From Myxococcales bacterium (lineage in GTDB: Bacteria; Myxococcota; Polyangia; Fen-1088), in the NCBI GenBank assembly GCA_003155465.1, contig PMCR01000532.1:1-11095 (forward strand): DNA of 11,095 nt, given 5' to 3'. The first letter of the stretch is position 1. Every line of letters starts with the position of its first letter. The position numbers and the translations under genes are program-made. Of this stretch, positions 5,449 to 11,095 are shown piece by piece. The notes under the pieces were generated by a model that saw only the letters and a program-made list of their open reading frames with translations, made no database searches and was not told where the DNA came from.

Positions 5449-6339
5449 ATGAAAACCAGTAGTCTCTTGATCGCCGTCATCTGCGCCGGAGCTCTCAGCG
5501 CCTGCGCGACCACCGCCCCGACGGAACTTGTCAACGCCCGGGAATCTTACCGGCGCGCAAGCACGGGGCGTGCGGCCCAGGCCGCGCCGGCGGAGTTGCA
5601 CGTAGCAAACCAGGCGCTCGCCGAGGCGGAGCAATCCTTCCAAAACGATCCCGATTCGTATCGCACGCGAGACCTCGCCTATGTCGCCGAGCGCAAGGCA
5701 CAGCTAGCTGAAGCGACTGCCTCTATCAATATCGAGCAGAAGAGCCAGGCGCAAGCGAAGAACGATTTCCAAGTCACACAGGGCAAGGCTGTTGCGAAGG
5801 CGAAGCAGGACCTGAGCCAGACGCGCAAAGCGCTGGCGGATTCGCAGCTCAGCGGCGAAGCGACGGCAGAGCGGCTTGCCGCCGAGCAAGAGGCGCGGAC
5901 TGCTGCCGAGAAGCGAGCGGCTGACGCCCAGGCGGCGCTAGCCAAGCTGGCCGCAGTCAAAGAGGAGCCCCGCGGAATGGTCATCACGCTCTCCGGGAGC
6001 GTGCTGTTCGCATCCAACCGGGCGGTCTTGTTGCCCGAGGCGAGAACGCGACTCGACCAGGTGGCCGAGGTGCTGCTCACCACCCGCGAGCGACACCTCA
6101 CAGTTGAGGGACATACCGACTCCCAGGGTTCCGTGAATTTCAACCTGGACCTGTCGCAGCGCCGGGCAGACGCGGTGCGCAGCTATCTGGTTGAGCGAGG
6201 CTACCAAGGCGACCTGATCCAGGCCCACGGGCTTGGGAAGGGGAACCCAATCGCTAACAACTCCAGCGCCGAGGGTCGCGCCAACAACCGCCGGGTCGAG
6301 ATTGTCATCGCACCCGAGCCGCACGCATCCAACCCATAG
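5449..6339 (+). CDS. DUF4398-OmpA peptidoglycan-binding lipoprotein
   Basis: The 296-aa protein starts at ATG 5449 behind AAAGGA. It has a lipoprotein signal (ALSAC, Cys19), a DUF4398-like helical region at about 22-110, and a continuous Ala/Glu/Gln-rich coiled coil to about 172. An OmpA C-terminal domain follows at about 177-290. The peptidoglycan-binding signature is intact: GHTDSQG with Asp224, LSQRRA with Arg239, and ANNRRVEIVI. This contrasts with the OmpA protein encoded at 1532-2701, where the matching Asp is Ser. The design is that of a Pal-like tether: lipid anchor in the outer membrane, long helical spacer, and wall-binding head. It is the last gene of the probable sigma-54 operon. 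An AGGCT/AGCCT inverted repeat shortly after the stop has no T-run. Confidence 0.9.
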   Translation: MKTSSLLIAVICAGALSACATTAPTELVNARESYRRASTGRAAQAAPAELHVANQALAEAEQSFQNDPDSYRTRDLAYVAERKAQLAEATASINIEQKSQAQAKNDFQVTQGKAVAKAKQDLSQTRKALADSQLSGEATAERLAAEQEARTAAEKRAADAQAALAKLAAVKEEPRGMVITLSGSVLFASNRAVLLPEARTRLDQVAEVLLTTRERHLTVEGHTDSQGSVNFNLDLSQRRADAVRSYLVERGYQGDLIQAHGLGKGNPIANNSSAEGRANNRRVEIVIAPEPHASNP

Positions 6340-6413
6340 AGCGAGGCTGGACAAGCTTTAGCCTGATATGGTTGCGGACTGACGGGGCGGCCTGATAGGT
6401 ATGGTGAAGGGCC

Positions 6414-7076
6414 GTGCACCACTTGATGCCTTTCGCCCTGGTAGCGTTCCCGTCGCTCATCGTGATCATCAACCCGGTGATGGTCACCTCGGTCTTCATC
6501 ACCCTCACGTCCAACGCCACGCCGCAGGCAAAGCGGACGATCATCAGGAAGACGACCATCATCGCCTTCCTTGTTCTCCTCGTCTTCGCCATCTCCGGGA
6601 CGCTCATCTTCAAGTTCTTTTCGATTACCATCGGCGCTTTCCAGATCGCCGGGGGCATCGTCCTTTTTTCCGTCGCGATGGGGATGCTTCATGCCACCGC
6701 CTCGCGCACGCGACAAACACCCGAAGAAATGGACGAAGCGATGAGCCGCGAGGACATCGCCGTGGTGCCCCTGGCGATCCCGATGGTTTCTGGGCCGGGC
6801 GCCATCACCACAGTCATCGTCCTCTCCGGTGAAGCTCGCGCCATCCCCAACATGGCCATCCTGTTCCTGGCGATCGTGGTGGCCATGGTCATCGTCTTTC
6901 TAATGCTGCGCAACGCCGCCCGGATCCAAAAGTACCTGGGGCCGTCCGGGCTCAACATCGCGACACGGCTGATGGGCCTGGTCCTCGCCGCCGTCGCAGT
7001 CCAGTTCGTCATCCGTGGTGTGGAGAGCGTCCTGCCTGAGCTCGCCGCAGTGATACGTGCCGCGCCGAAATTGTAG
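6414..7076 (+). CDS. MarC-family (UPF0056) integral membrane protein
   Basis: This 220-aa protein has six hydrophobic segments and the family's signature AIPMVSGPGAITTVIVLSG at about residues 124-142. The N-terminal half begins ALVAFPSLIVIINPVMVTSV, with the INP motif near the first membrane segment where family members usually have DP. The polar loop between segments 3 and 4 (residues about 97-120) is Thr/Glu/Arg-rich. MarC proteins are inner-membrane proteins of unsettled function; an early link to multiple antibiotic resistance was not upheld. The start is uncertain between GTG 6414 and ATG 6426, since AAGGG at 6408-6412 is too near the first and somewhat far from the second. It stands 74 nt after the OmpA lipoprotein gene, with no convincing promoter in the gap. 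Confidence 0.9.
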   Translation: MHHLMPFALVAFPSLIVIINPVMVTSVFITLTSNATPQAKRTIIRKTTIIAFLVLLVFAISGTLIFKFFSITIGAFQIAGGIVLFSVAMGMLHATASRTRQTPEEMDEAMSREDIAVVPLAIPMVSGPGAITTVIVLSGEARAIPNMAILFLAIVVAMVIVFLMLRNAARIQKYLGPSGLNIATRLMGLVLAAVAVQFVIRGVESVLPELAAVIRAAPKL

Positions 7077-7131
7077 GCACGTGGCCCAGACCGCGAAAAT
7101 GCTGTCTGCCCAACCATCGTTTTGATGAAGT

Positions 7132-7171
7132 CGACCGCGCGGCGGTCGTTCAACCTCCTGTCAACGACAGG
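7132..7171 (+). terminator. Two adjacent hairpins between marC-like and pirin genes
   Basis: CGACCGC-gcg-GCGGTCG (7132-7148) is a perfect 7-bp stem, and CCTGTC-aac-GACAGG (7157-7171) a perfect 6-bp stem just behind it. Neither is followed by a T-run. They could end the MarC transcript, shield its 3' end, or sit in the leader of the downstream pirin unit. The rest of 7077-7220 shows nothing else I can name. Confidence 0.35.
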
Positions 7172-7220
7172 AAAGCGTCAATGGCCCGCAACGTGCACCC
7201 CGCAGGAGTGGAGGTGTCTC

Positions 7221-7337
7221 ATGAAGGATTTCGGCCTCCTGACCGTGGGCAACACAAGTGACCTGCTGCCGATCGAGGCGGCCGGCTGCGAAGCTGGAGC
7301 TTTGTCCGCAAGAGCGGGAGGAGAAGTGGGACGGTGA
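7221..7337 (+). CDS. Short ORF (38 aa) overlapping the pirin start, possible leader peptide
   Basis: An ATG at 7221 follows GTGGAGG with 6-7 nt spacing, the best ribosome binding site in this part of the window. It opens a 38-codon frame (MKDFGLLTVGNTSDLLPIEA...) ending in a TGA at 7335-7337 that overlaps the pirin GTG start as GTGA. That arrangement is typical of translational coupling. The peptide has no membrane segment and matches nothing I recognise. It may be a leader peptide that brings ribosomes to the weakly signalled GTG, or a chance ORF. Confidence 0.4.
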   Translation: MKDFGLLTVGNTSDLLPIEAAGCEAGALSARAGGEVGR

Positions 7338-8071
7338 TCACGCTACGCAGATCCAAGGAGCGCCACCACGACCGACGCCGCAAGCAGGAAGGTTGGCTCA
7401 CCTTCTGGCCACAGGACTTGGCGGACCCACTTGCCGGAGGTTTTGCAACCATGGAGACCCTCAACGAGGACCGTCTTCCACCGGGCGCAGGCTTACCGCG
7501 CCACCCGCATCACGACGTCGAGATCGTCACCTACGCGCGCGCGGGCGCGCTTGCGTACGAGGATTCGATGGGTTGCTCGGGTGTCGTCCAGGCAGGCGAA
7601 TTCCAGCGTATGACCGCCGGACGCGGCATCCGCCACAACGAGATGAATCTGTCGCGAACCGACGGCGTCCACGTCTTCCAGATCGGACTGCGTTCCCGGC
7701 AAGTCGGGCTCGAACCAGGCTATGAGCAGAAACGCTTCAGCGCGGCGGAGCGCCGGGGCGGGCTATGCGTTGTCGCTTCGCCCGACGCTCGCAGAGGATC
7801 GTTGCGCATCCACCAGGACGCACTGGTGTACTCGGCCATGCTCGAATCCGGGCAGCACCTGGTCCATGAACTCTCGCAGGGACGGAGGGCGTGGCTTCAC
7901 GTTGTAGAGGGAGAGGTCACCCTCGACGACGTCGTCCTGACCACGGGTGATGGTGCTGGTTTCACGGCCGAGCGCGCGGTTTCGCTCACGGCGCGGGAAG
8001 AGAGCGAGATTCTGCTTCTTGACCTGGGCGTGGAGCTGCTGGGGGCATCCAAGGATGGACCTGTCTCATGA
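7334..8071 (+). CDS. Pirin-family bicupin (YhaK/YhhW type)
   Basis: The 245-aa protein begins at GTG 7334 with MITLRRSKERHH, the usual pirin N-terminal beta-strand, so this start is preferred. The N-terminal cupin shows all four metal ligands expected in pirins: His57 and His59 (HPHHDVEIVTY) and His101 with Glu103 (GRGIRHNEMN). NEDRLPPGAG is also a family hallmark. The C-terminal cupin (about 150-235) has WLHVVEGEVTLDDVVLTTGD. Pirins bind Fe or another metal. Bacterial members have quercetin dioxygenase activity in vitro, and some act through partner proteins; the physiological role here is unknown. It is cytoplasmic, with no signal peptide. It overlaps a short upstream ORF by 4 nt and converges on the DUF1003 gene. 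Confidence 0.9.
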   Translation: MITLRRSKERHHDRRRKQEGWLTFWPQDLADPLAGGFATMETLNEDRLPPGAGLPRHPHHDVEIVTYARAGALAYEDSMGCSGVVQAGEFQRMTAGRGIRHNEMNLSRTDGVHVFQIGLRSRQVGLEPGYEQKRFSAAERRGGLCVVASPDARRGSLRIHQDALVYSAMLESGQHLVHELSQGRRAWLHVVEGEVTLDDVVLTTGDGAGFTAERAVSLTAREESEILLLDLGVELLGASKDGPVS

Positions 8072-8088
8072 ACAGCAACCCGTAGCCA

Positions 8089-8107
8089 ATCCACCCGTGC
8101 GGTGGGT
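8089..8107. terminator. Possible bidirectional terminator between convergent genes
   Basis: CCACC-cgtgc-GGTGG (8091-8105) is a 5-bp stem that extends by a T-G and an A-T pair. It lies in the 61-nt gap between the pirin stop (8071) and the end of the minus-strand DUF1003 gene (8133). Position suggests a shared terminator. No T-run is present on either side. Confidence 0.3.
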
Positions 8108-8132
8108 GAGAAGAACATCGTGAATCCGAACG

Positions 8133-8651
8133 CTACCCACCCCCTTGCGAGGGCGGCTCGTCCTCTGATGCTCTTTCCAACGCCTCGAGCATCGCATGTG
8201 GGTCGACCGCCTCTTGCATGGCGTCGGCTTCGCGATCGATCCGATCTCGTACCATGGGCAGATCGCGGCGGAGTTCTTCGACCAGCGCGATCAGCTTGGC
8301 CACCTTGTGCTCGGCCAGCAGATTCACCTGCAAGTCGAGGTGTGATCGCTCTTCGGCGTTCCGCGTCTGGCGATTCGCGGTGATGAGGACCAGTGTCGTC
8401 ATCAGGAGAGCGGACAGCGCGACCGTCCCCTGCAGCCAAAAGAAGGGCGGCGGGTCGATTCTCTGCCAACCAAATAACTTGGGTGTCACCATGTTGAAAG
8501 CCACCCATCCGACGACGAATGACAGGGTCACATACACGGTGCGCGGCCGTCCCAGCGCCGCGGTGAGCACCTCCATCATCCGCTGGTGTCTATCCAGCCG
8601 TTGTTCGGCGCGTGCGCGGATTGACGCAACTGATTCGACGTCTTGTAACAC
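8133..8651 (-). CDS. DUF1003 membrane protein
   Basis: Read on the minus strand, GTG at 8651-8649 follows AGGAAGGGG at about 6 nt spacing and opens a 172-aa frame. Two membrane segments lie at about 38-58 and 72-92. The loop between them carries IDPPPFFWLQ, matching the DP-P-F segment of DUF1003, and the second segment runs into TANRQTRNAEERSHLDLQVN, the family's most conserved stretch. The C-terminal tail (about 112-172) is a charged helix, probably cytoplasmic. DUF1003 proteins are short inner-membrane proteins of unknown function, often near ion-transport and stress genes. It is transcribed away from module 3, so 8652-8716 may contain its own promoter, though none is clear. Confidence 0.88.
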   Translation of the reverse strand: MLQDVESVASIRARAEQRLDRHQRMMEVLTAALGRPRTVYVTLSFVVGWVAFNMVTPKLFGWQRIDPPPFFWLQGTVALSALLMTTLVLITANRQTRNAEERSHLDLQVNLLAEHKVAKLIALVEELRRDLPMVRDRIDREADAMQEAVDPHAMLEALERASEDEPPSQGGG

Positions 8652-8716
8652 CTGTGACCCCTTCCTGTGCCACTACCTTCTGCCGTCCCGCCAGCGCAGT
8701 TGCAATGCAAGAGTCT

Positions 8717-8806
8717 TCGAATTGATCGACAGGGTAGGTCATCTTGATTGATCCGGCCAGTCGTTGGAGCGGTCCGCGATGTAACTAGCTGAACTTGCTT
8801 GAGTTC
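8717..8806 (+). promoter_or_regulatory. Upstream regulatory module, copy 3 (partly eroded)
   Basis: TCGAATTG (8717-8724) is followed 22 nt later by TCATCTTGATTG (8739), identical to copy 1. GATGTAACTAG (8778) lies 61 nt from the start, one base less than in copies 1 and 2, so a single deletion lies between 8751 and 8777. CTGAACTT (8789-8796) aligns with copy 1, but the flanking dyad halves are degraded (TAACTAG versus TGCTTGA). The module lies in the divergent region upstream of a small plus-strand ORF and behind the DUF1003 gene. Confidence 0.55.
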
Positions 8807-8812
8807 GAATAG

Positions 8813-8828
8813 CGGCTCGAAATCTGCT
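8813..8828 (+). promoter_or_regulatory. Sigma-54 type promoter, copy 3
   Basis: CGGCTCG-AAAT-CTGCT keeps GG (8814-8815) and GC (8826-8827) with the required 10-nt gap, but the -24 box starts with C instead of T. The predicted start is near 8839. The element aligns with the promoters at 1416 and 4379. Confidence 0.6.
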
Positions 8829-8836
8829 GTGGATGC

Positions 8837-9064
8837 GTGTGGATAGCCAGAACAGGTGCGGCGGATTCCGAACGCACCACGCAAGAAAGGGCAACCCATC
8901 AAATTCGCATTTCCCGCAGCAACGTTGCCAACAAGGCGCTCCAGAAAGAGGGCGAAGACAACGAACGCGCGGGCCAGGTTGAGGGGACAGTAGAGGATAT
9001 CAAGCACGCCGCGACGGTGGCGGTGAAGGATGCGAAGCATGCGCTCAAGGAGTTTTCGAGGTAG
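8837..9064 (+). CDS. Small CsbD-like protein with doubtful start codon
   Basis: The frame ends at TAG 9062-9064 and its plausible protein part is NKALQKEGEDNERAGQVEGT followed by VEDIKHAATVAVKDAKHALK, a charged helix resembling the second half of CsbD-type stress proteins. The only canonical start in frame is GTG 8837, but this lies at or just before the predicted sigma-54 start (about 8839) and has no ribosome binding site. The leader aligns with that of the 71-aa gene (TTCCGA, ACGCA, GCAAGAA, ACCCAT) up to an ATC at 8898 in place of the ATG. That ATC is also out of frame with this ORF. Translation could begin at a rare ATT (8903 or 8909), or the gene may have lost its start. No membrane segment is seen. 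The CsbD likeness is weak. Confidence 0.4.
   Translation: MWIARTGAADSERTTQERATHQIRISRSNVANKALQKEGEDNERAGQVEGTVEDIKHAATVAVKDAKHALKEFSR
8855..8878 (+). promoter_or_regulatory. 5'UTR stem-loop of module 3
   Basis: GGTGCG (8855-8860) pairs with CGCACC (8873-8878) around a 12-nt loop that itself contains CGG-att-CCG. It sits between the predicted start and the GAAAGG ribosome-binding-like sequence at 8885-8890, as in the other two module leaders. Confidence 0.35.
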
Positions 9065-9152
9065 CAGCCCGAGCTTCATCACATCGATGGATCCCGGCGG
9101 CGCGTTCGTGCAGACGATGCGCGCCACGATTGGCAACGAGGCTCACGCGAAC

Positions 9153-9166
9153 GGCTCTTGAGAGCC
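9153..9166. promoter_or_regulatory. Dyad upstream of kup
   Basis: GGCTCT-tg-AGAGCC is a perfect 6-bp inverted repeat in the 184-nt gap between the small CsbD-like ORF and kup. It could be an operator for kup or a weak terminator. No T-run follows, and I recognise no known K+ or c-di-AMP riboswitch around it. Confidence 0.25.
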
Positions 9167-9248
9167 AAAGGGGAGTTCCAGAGAAATACGATTATCCGGG
9201 ATGAGACTACCCTGGGGCCGTCTTGGGAGGCATTCTTCCGGTTGCGAC

Positions 9249-11095
9249 ATGGCGGATTCGACCAACCCGACCGCGGCCCCTCAGCCGCCCGCAAATCGGG
9301 GCGCAGCCGCGCTCATTCTCGGTGCGATCGGGGTCGTCTTCGGCGACATCGGCACCAGCCCGCTGTACACCCTGCAGGAATGCCTGCATTCCCGGCACGG
9401 GGTACTGCCGAGCCCGGAGAACGTCTTGGGCGTCGTGTCGCTGATTGTCTGGTCGGTCACGATGGTGGTCACGGTCAAGTACCTCGGCTTCATGATGCGC
9501 GCCGATAACAAGGGAGAGGGAGGCATCATGGCGCTCTTGGCGCTGGCGCTGCCCAAGGCCCGCCGTCCCCGCGTGGGGCGCATCGGGTGGGTCGCCACGC
9601 TCGCCGTGCTGGGCGCTGCCTTGCTGTATGGCGACGGGATCATCACGCCGGCCATCTCAGTACTCTCGGCCGTGGAGGGGCTCGAGGTCGCGACTGACAC
9701 GCTTCGGCCCTATATCGTTCCCCTGACTGTCGCCATCCTGATCGCACTGTTCGTCGTACAGCCGCGCGGCACCGGAAAGATTGGCAAGCTCTTTGGCCCG
9801 ATCATGGTCACTTGGTTCGTGACCATCGGCGCCCTTGGCCTCTATCACGTCGTCCGGCAGCCCGCCATCCTCGGCGCCCTCTCGCCCCATCACGGGGTGC
9901 GCTTTTTCGCGGAGAACGGGGCCTCCGGGTTCCGCGTGCTCGGCGGCGTGGTGCTGGCGGTCACCGGAGGCGAGGCGCTGTACGCGGACATGGGGCACTT
10001 CGGCCGCAAACCCATCCGCAAAGCGTGGCTGGGTCTAATCTACCCCGCGCTCCTGCTGTGCTATCTGGGGCAAGGTGCAGCGCTACTCACCGACCCGAGT
10101 GGCTCGGCTCGGCCGTTCTATGCGCTCATTCCCCGTGGTCCGTGGATCTATCCGGCCGTCATCCTGGCCAGCGCGGCCACTGTCATCGCCTCGCAGGCAC
10201 TCATTTCGGGGGTCTTCTCGATCACCCATCAGGCCATCCAGCTCGGCTATTTTCCTGAGGTGGCGGTCAGACACACCAGCGGGCAAGCGGAGGGTCAGAC
10301 CTACGTGCCGCTGCTCAACTGGGGTCTGGCCTTGGCCTGCGTTGCACTGGTGGTGATCTTCCGGCAATCGTCCGGTCTCGCCGCCGCCTACGGGCTGGCG
10401 GTCAGCGGAACCATGGCCATCACCTCGATCGTCTACTACATGGTCGTCCGCCATGCTTGGGGCTGGTCGCGTCCGCGTTCTCTGGGCGTGCTTCTGCTGT
10501 TCCTATCGTTCGACATCCCATTCGTACTGGCCAATGGCATCAAATTCTTCGATGGTGGCTACCTCCCCTGCTTGGTGGGCGCAGCCTTCGCGTGTGTGAT
10601 GCTTACGTGGAACATTGGGCGGAGCTACCTGGCCGATGCGGTAGGCAAGGAGTCGGGTCCCGTGGACGTGTTCCTCAACCACCTCGGCTCCGAGATTCGC
10701 GCGCGAATCCCTGGCACGGCGGTCGTGCTGTCCGCCAACGCGACCGGTGTACCGCCGGCGCTTTCGCGCTTGGTGCAGCGGTTTCACGTGGTTCACCAAC
10801 ACGTCGTACTCCTGACCGTTGTGACTGAACACGTTCCGCTGGTGTCCAATTCCGGGCGGGCGACCGTCGAACAGCTGGGAGGCGGCCTCGTGCGGGTGCT
10901 TCTGCACTACGGCTTCATGCAAGTGCCTCGCGTGCCTGCGGAGCTTGGACCGACGCTCGGCAAGCTTGGAATCGCGGGGGATCCGGGCGAGATCGCGTAC
11001 ATCATCGGACGCGAGACTCTGGTCGCCACCCGGCATGGGCACATGGGCCGGCTAACGGAGCCGCTGTTTGCGTTCCTGGCACGCAACGCGCGCAG
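9249..11095 (+). CDS. kup: Kup-family potassium uptake protein, last residues outside the window
   Basis: The frame from ATG 9249 runs open to the end of the window, giving 615 residues against about 622 for E. coli Kup, so only a few C-terminal residues are missing. It has about 12 membrane segments. Family signatures are FGDIGTSPLYTL (31-42, with Asp33), NKGEGGIMALLALAL (87-101), YGDGIITPAISVLSAVEG (127-144) and GGEALYADMGHFGR (240-253, with Glu242 and Asp247). The conserved acidic residues act in K+/H+ coupling. A cytoplasmic C-terminal domain follows from about residue 465. Kup imports K+ with protons at the inner membrane, often at low pH or under osmotic stress. GGGAGG at 9225-9230 is 18 nt upstream of the ATG, longer than usual, but no nearer in-frame start exists. 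Confidence 0.96.
   Translation, partial: MADSTNPTAAPQPPANRGAAALILGAIGVVFGDIGTSPLYTLQECLHSRHGVLPSPENVLGVVSLIVWSVTMVVTVKYLGFMMRADNKGEGGIMALLALALPKARRPRVGRIGWVATLAVLGAALLYGDGIITPAISVLSAVEGLEVATDTLRPYIVPLTVAILIALFVVQPRGTGKIGKLFGPIMVTWFVTIGALGLYHVVRQPAILGALSPHHGVRFFAENGASGFRVLGGVVLAVTGGEALYADMGHFGRKPIRKAWLGLIYPALLLCYLGQGAALLTDPSGSARPFYALIPRGPWIYPAVILASAATVIASQALISGVFSITHQAIQLGYFPEVAVRHTSGQAEGQTYVPLLNWGLALACVALVVIFRQSSGLAAAYGLAVSGTMAITSIVYYMVVRHAWGWSRPRSLGVLLLFLSFDIPFVLANGIKFFDGGYLPCLVGAAFACVMLTWNIGRSYLADAVGKESGPVDVFLNHLGSEIRARIPGTAVVLSANATGVPPALSRLVQRFHVVHQHVVLLTVVTEHVPLVSNSGRATVEQLGGGLVRVLLHYGFMQVPRVPAELGPTLGKLGIAGDPGEIAYIIGRETLVATRHGHMGRLTEPLFAFLARNAR

Noticed and set aside
4681..5643. Long open frame on the minus strand (320 codons)
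   Set aside because: It lies wholly antisense to three well-supported genes with ribosome binding sites and recognised domains, and its translation shows no domain. It is a shadow of GC-rich codon use.
6350..6365. GG-N10-GC element before the MarC-like gene
   Set aside because: The spacing fits sigma-54, but the boxes (TGGACAA, TTAGC) are poor and the rest of the module is absent. It is likely chance.
7083..7106. A fourth sigma-54 module before the pirin unit (GCGAAAATGCTGT)
   Set aside because: The GG is not 10 nt before the GC, and neither TCGAATTG nor the dyad is found upstream at the module spacing.

Overview
The window is GC-rich DNA from a Gram-negative bacterium. It carries two predicted OmpA-type peptidoglycan-binding proteins, several lipoproteins, a Kup potassium transporter and sigma-54 type promoters. 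The Asp-rich spacer behind a lipobox is common in Myxococcota, while several other families here are also common in Beta- and Gammaproteobacteria, so I leave the phylum open. No rRNA, tRNA, CRISPR array, transposase or phage gene is visible.

Layout: (a) 1-120, the tail of an unrecognised gene. (b) 268-1182, a small secreted or membrane-anchored protein followed by a C39-like cysteine peptidase, resembling the Pseudomonas PA2779/PA2778 pair. (c) 1319-4136, a regulatory module and sigma-54 promoter driving an OmpA/TSP3 protein and, 1 nt later, a lipoprotein made of 37 acidic pentapeptides plus a DUF3494 ice-binding-like domain. (d) 4282-6339, a second copy of the module driving four small envelope/stress genes: an unknown 71-aa protein, a coiled-coil protein, a DUF4398 lipoprotein and a DUF4398-OmpA lipoprotein. 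(e) 6414-8071, a MarC-family membrane protein, then a short ORF overlapping a pirin/YhaK gene. (f) 8133-8651 on the minus strand, a DUF1003 membrane protein. (g) 8717-9064, a third copy of the module before a small CsbD-like ORF with no proper start codon. (h) 9249 to the end, an almost complete kup.

The main observation is a roughly 110-bp intergenic module present three times. Each copy begins TCGAATTG, contains TCATYTYGATWG exactly 22 nt later and a GATG-based dyad about 61-62 nt from the start, and ends in a GG-N10-GC element fitting a sigma-54 -24/-12 promoter. Each leader then carries a stem-loop. The copies lie before three separate transcription units, so the locus looks like one regulon, controlled by one unidentified sigma-54 activator, that produces envelope-tethering, coiled-coil and putative ice- or surface-binding proteins. 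The flanking Kup, MarC, DUF1003 and pirin genes fit a general stress or ion-homeostasis neighbourhood, but they do not carry the module.
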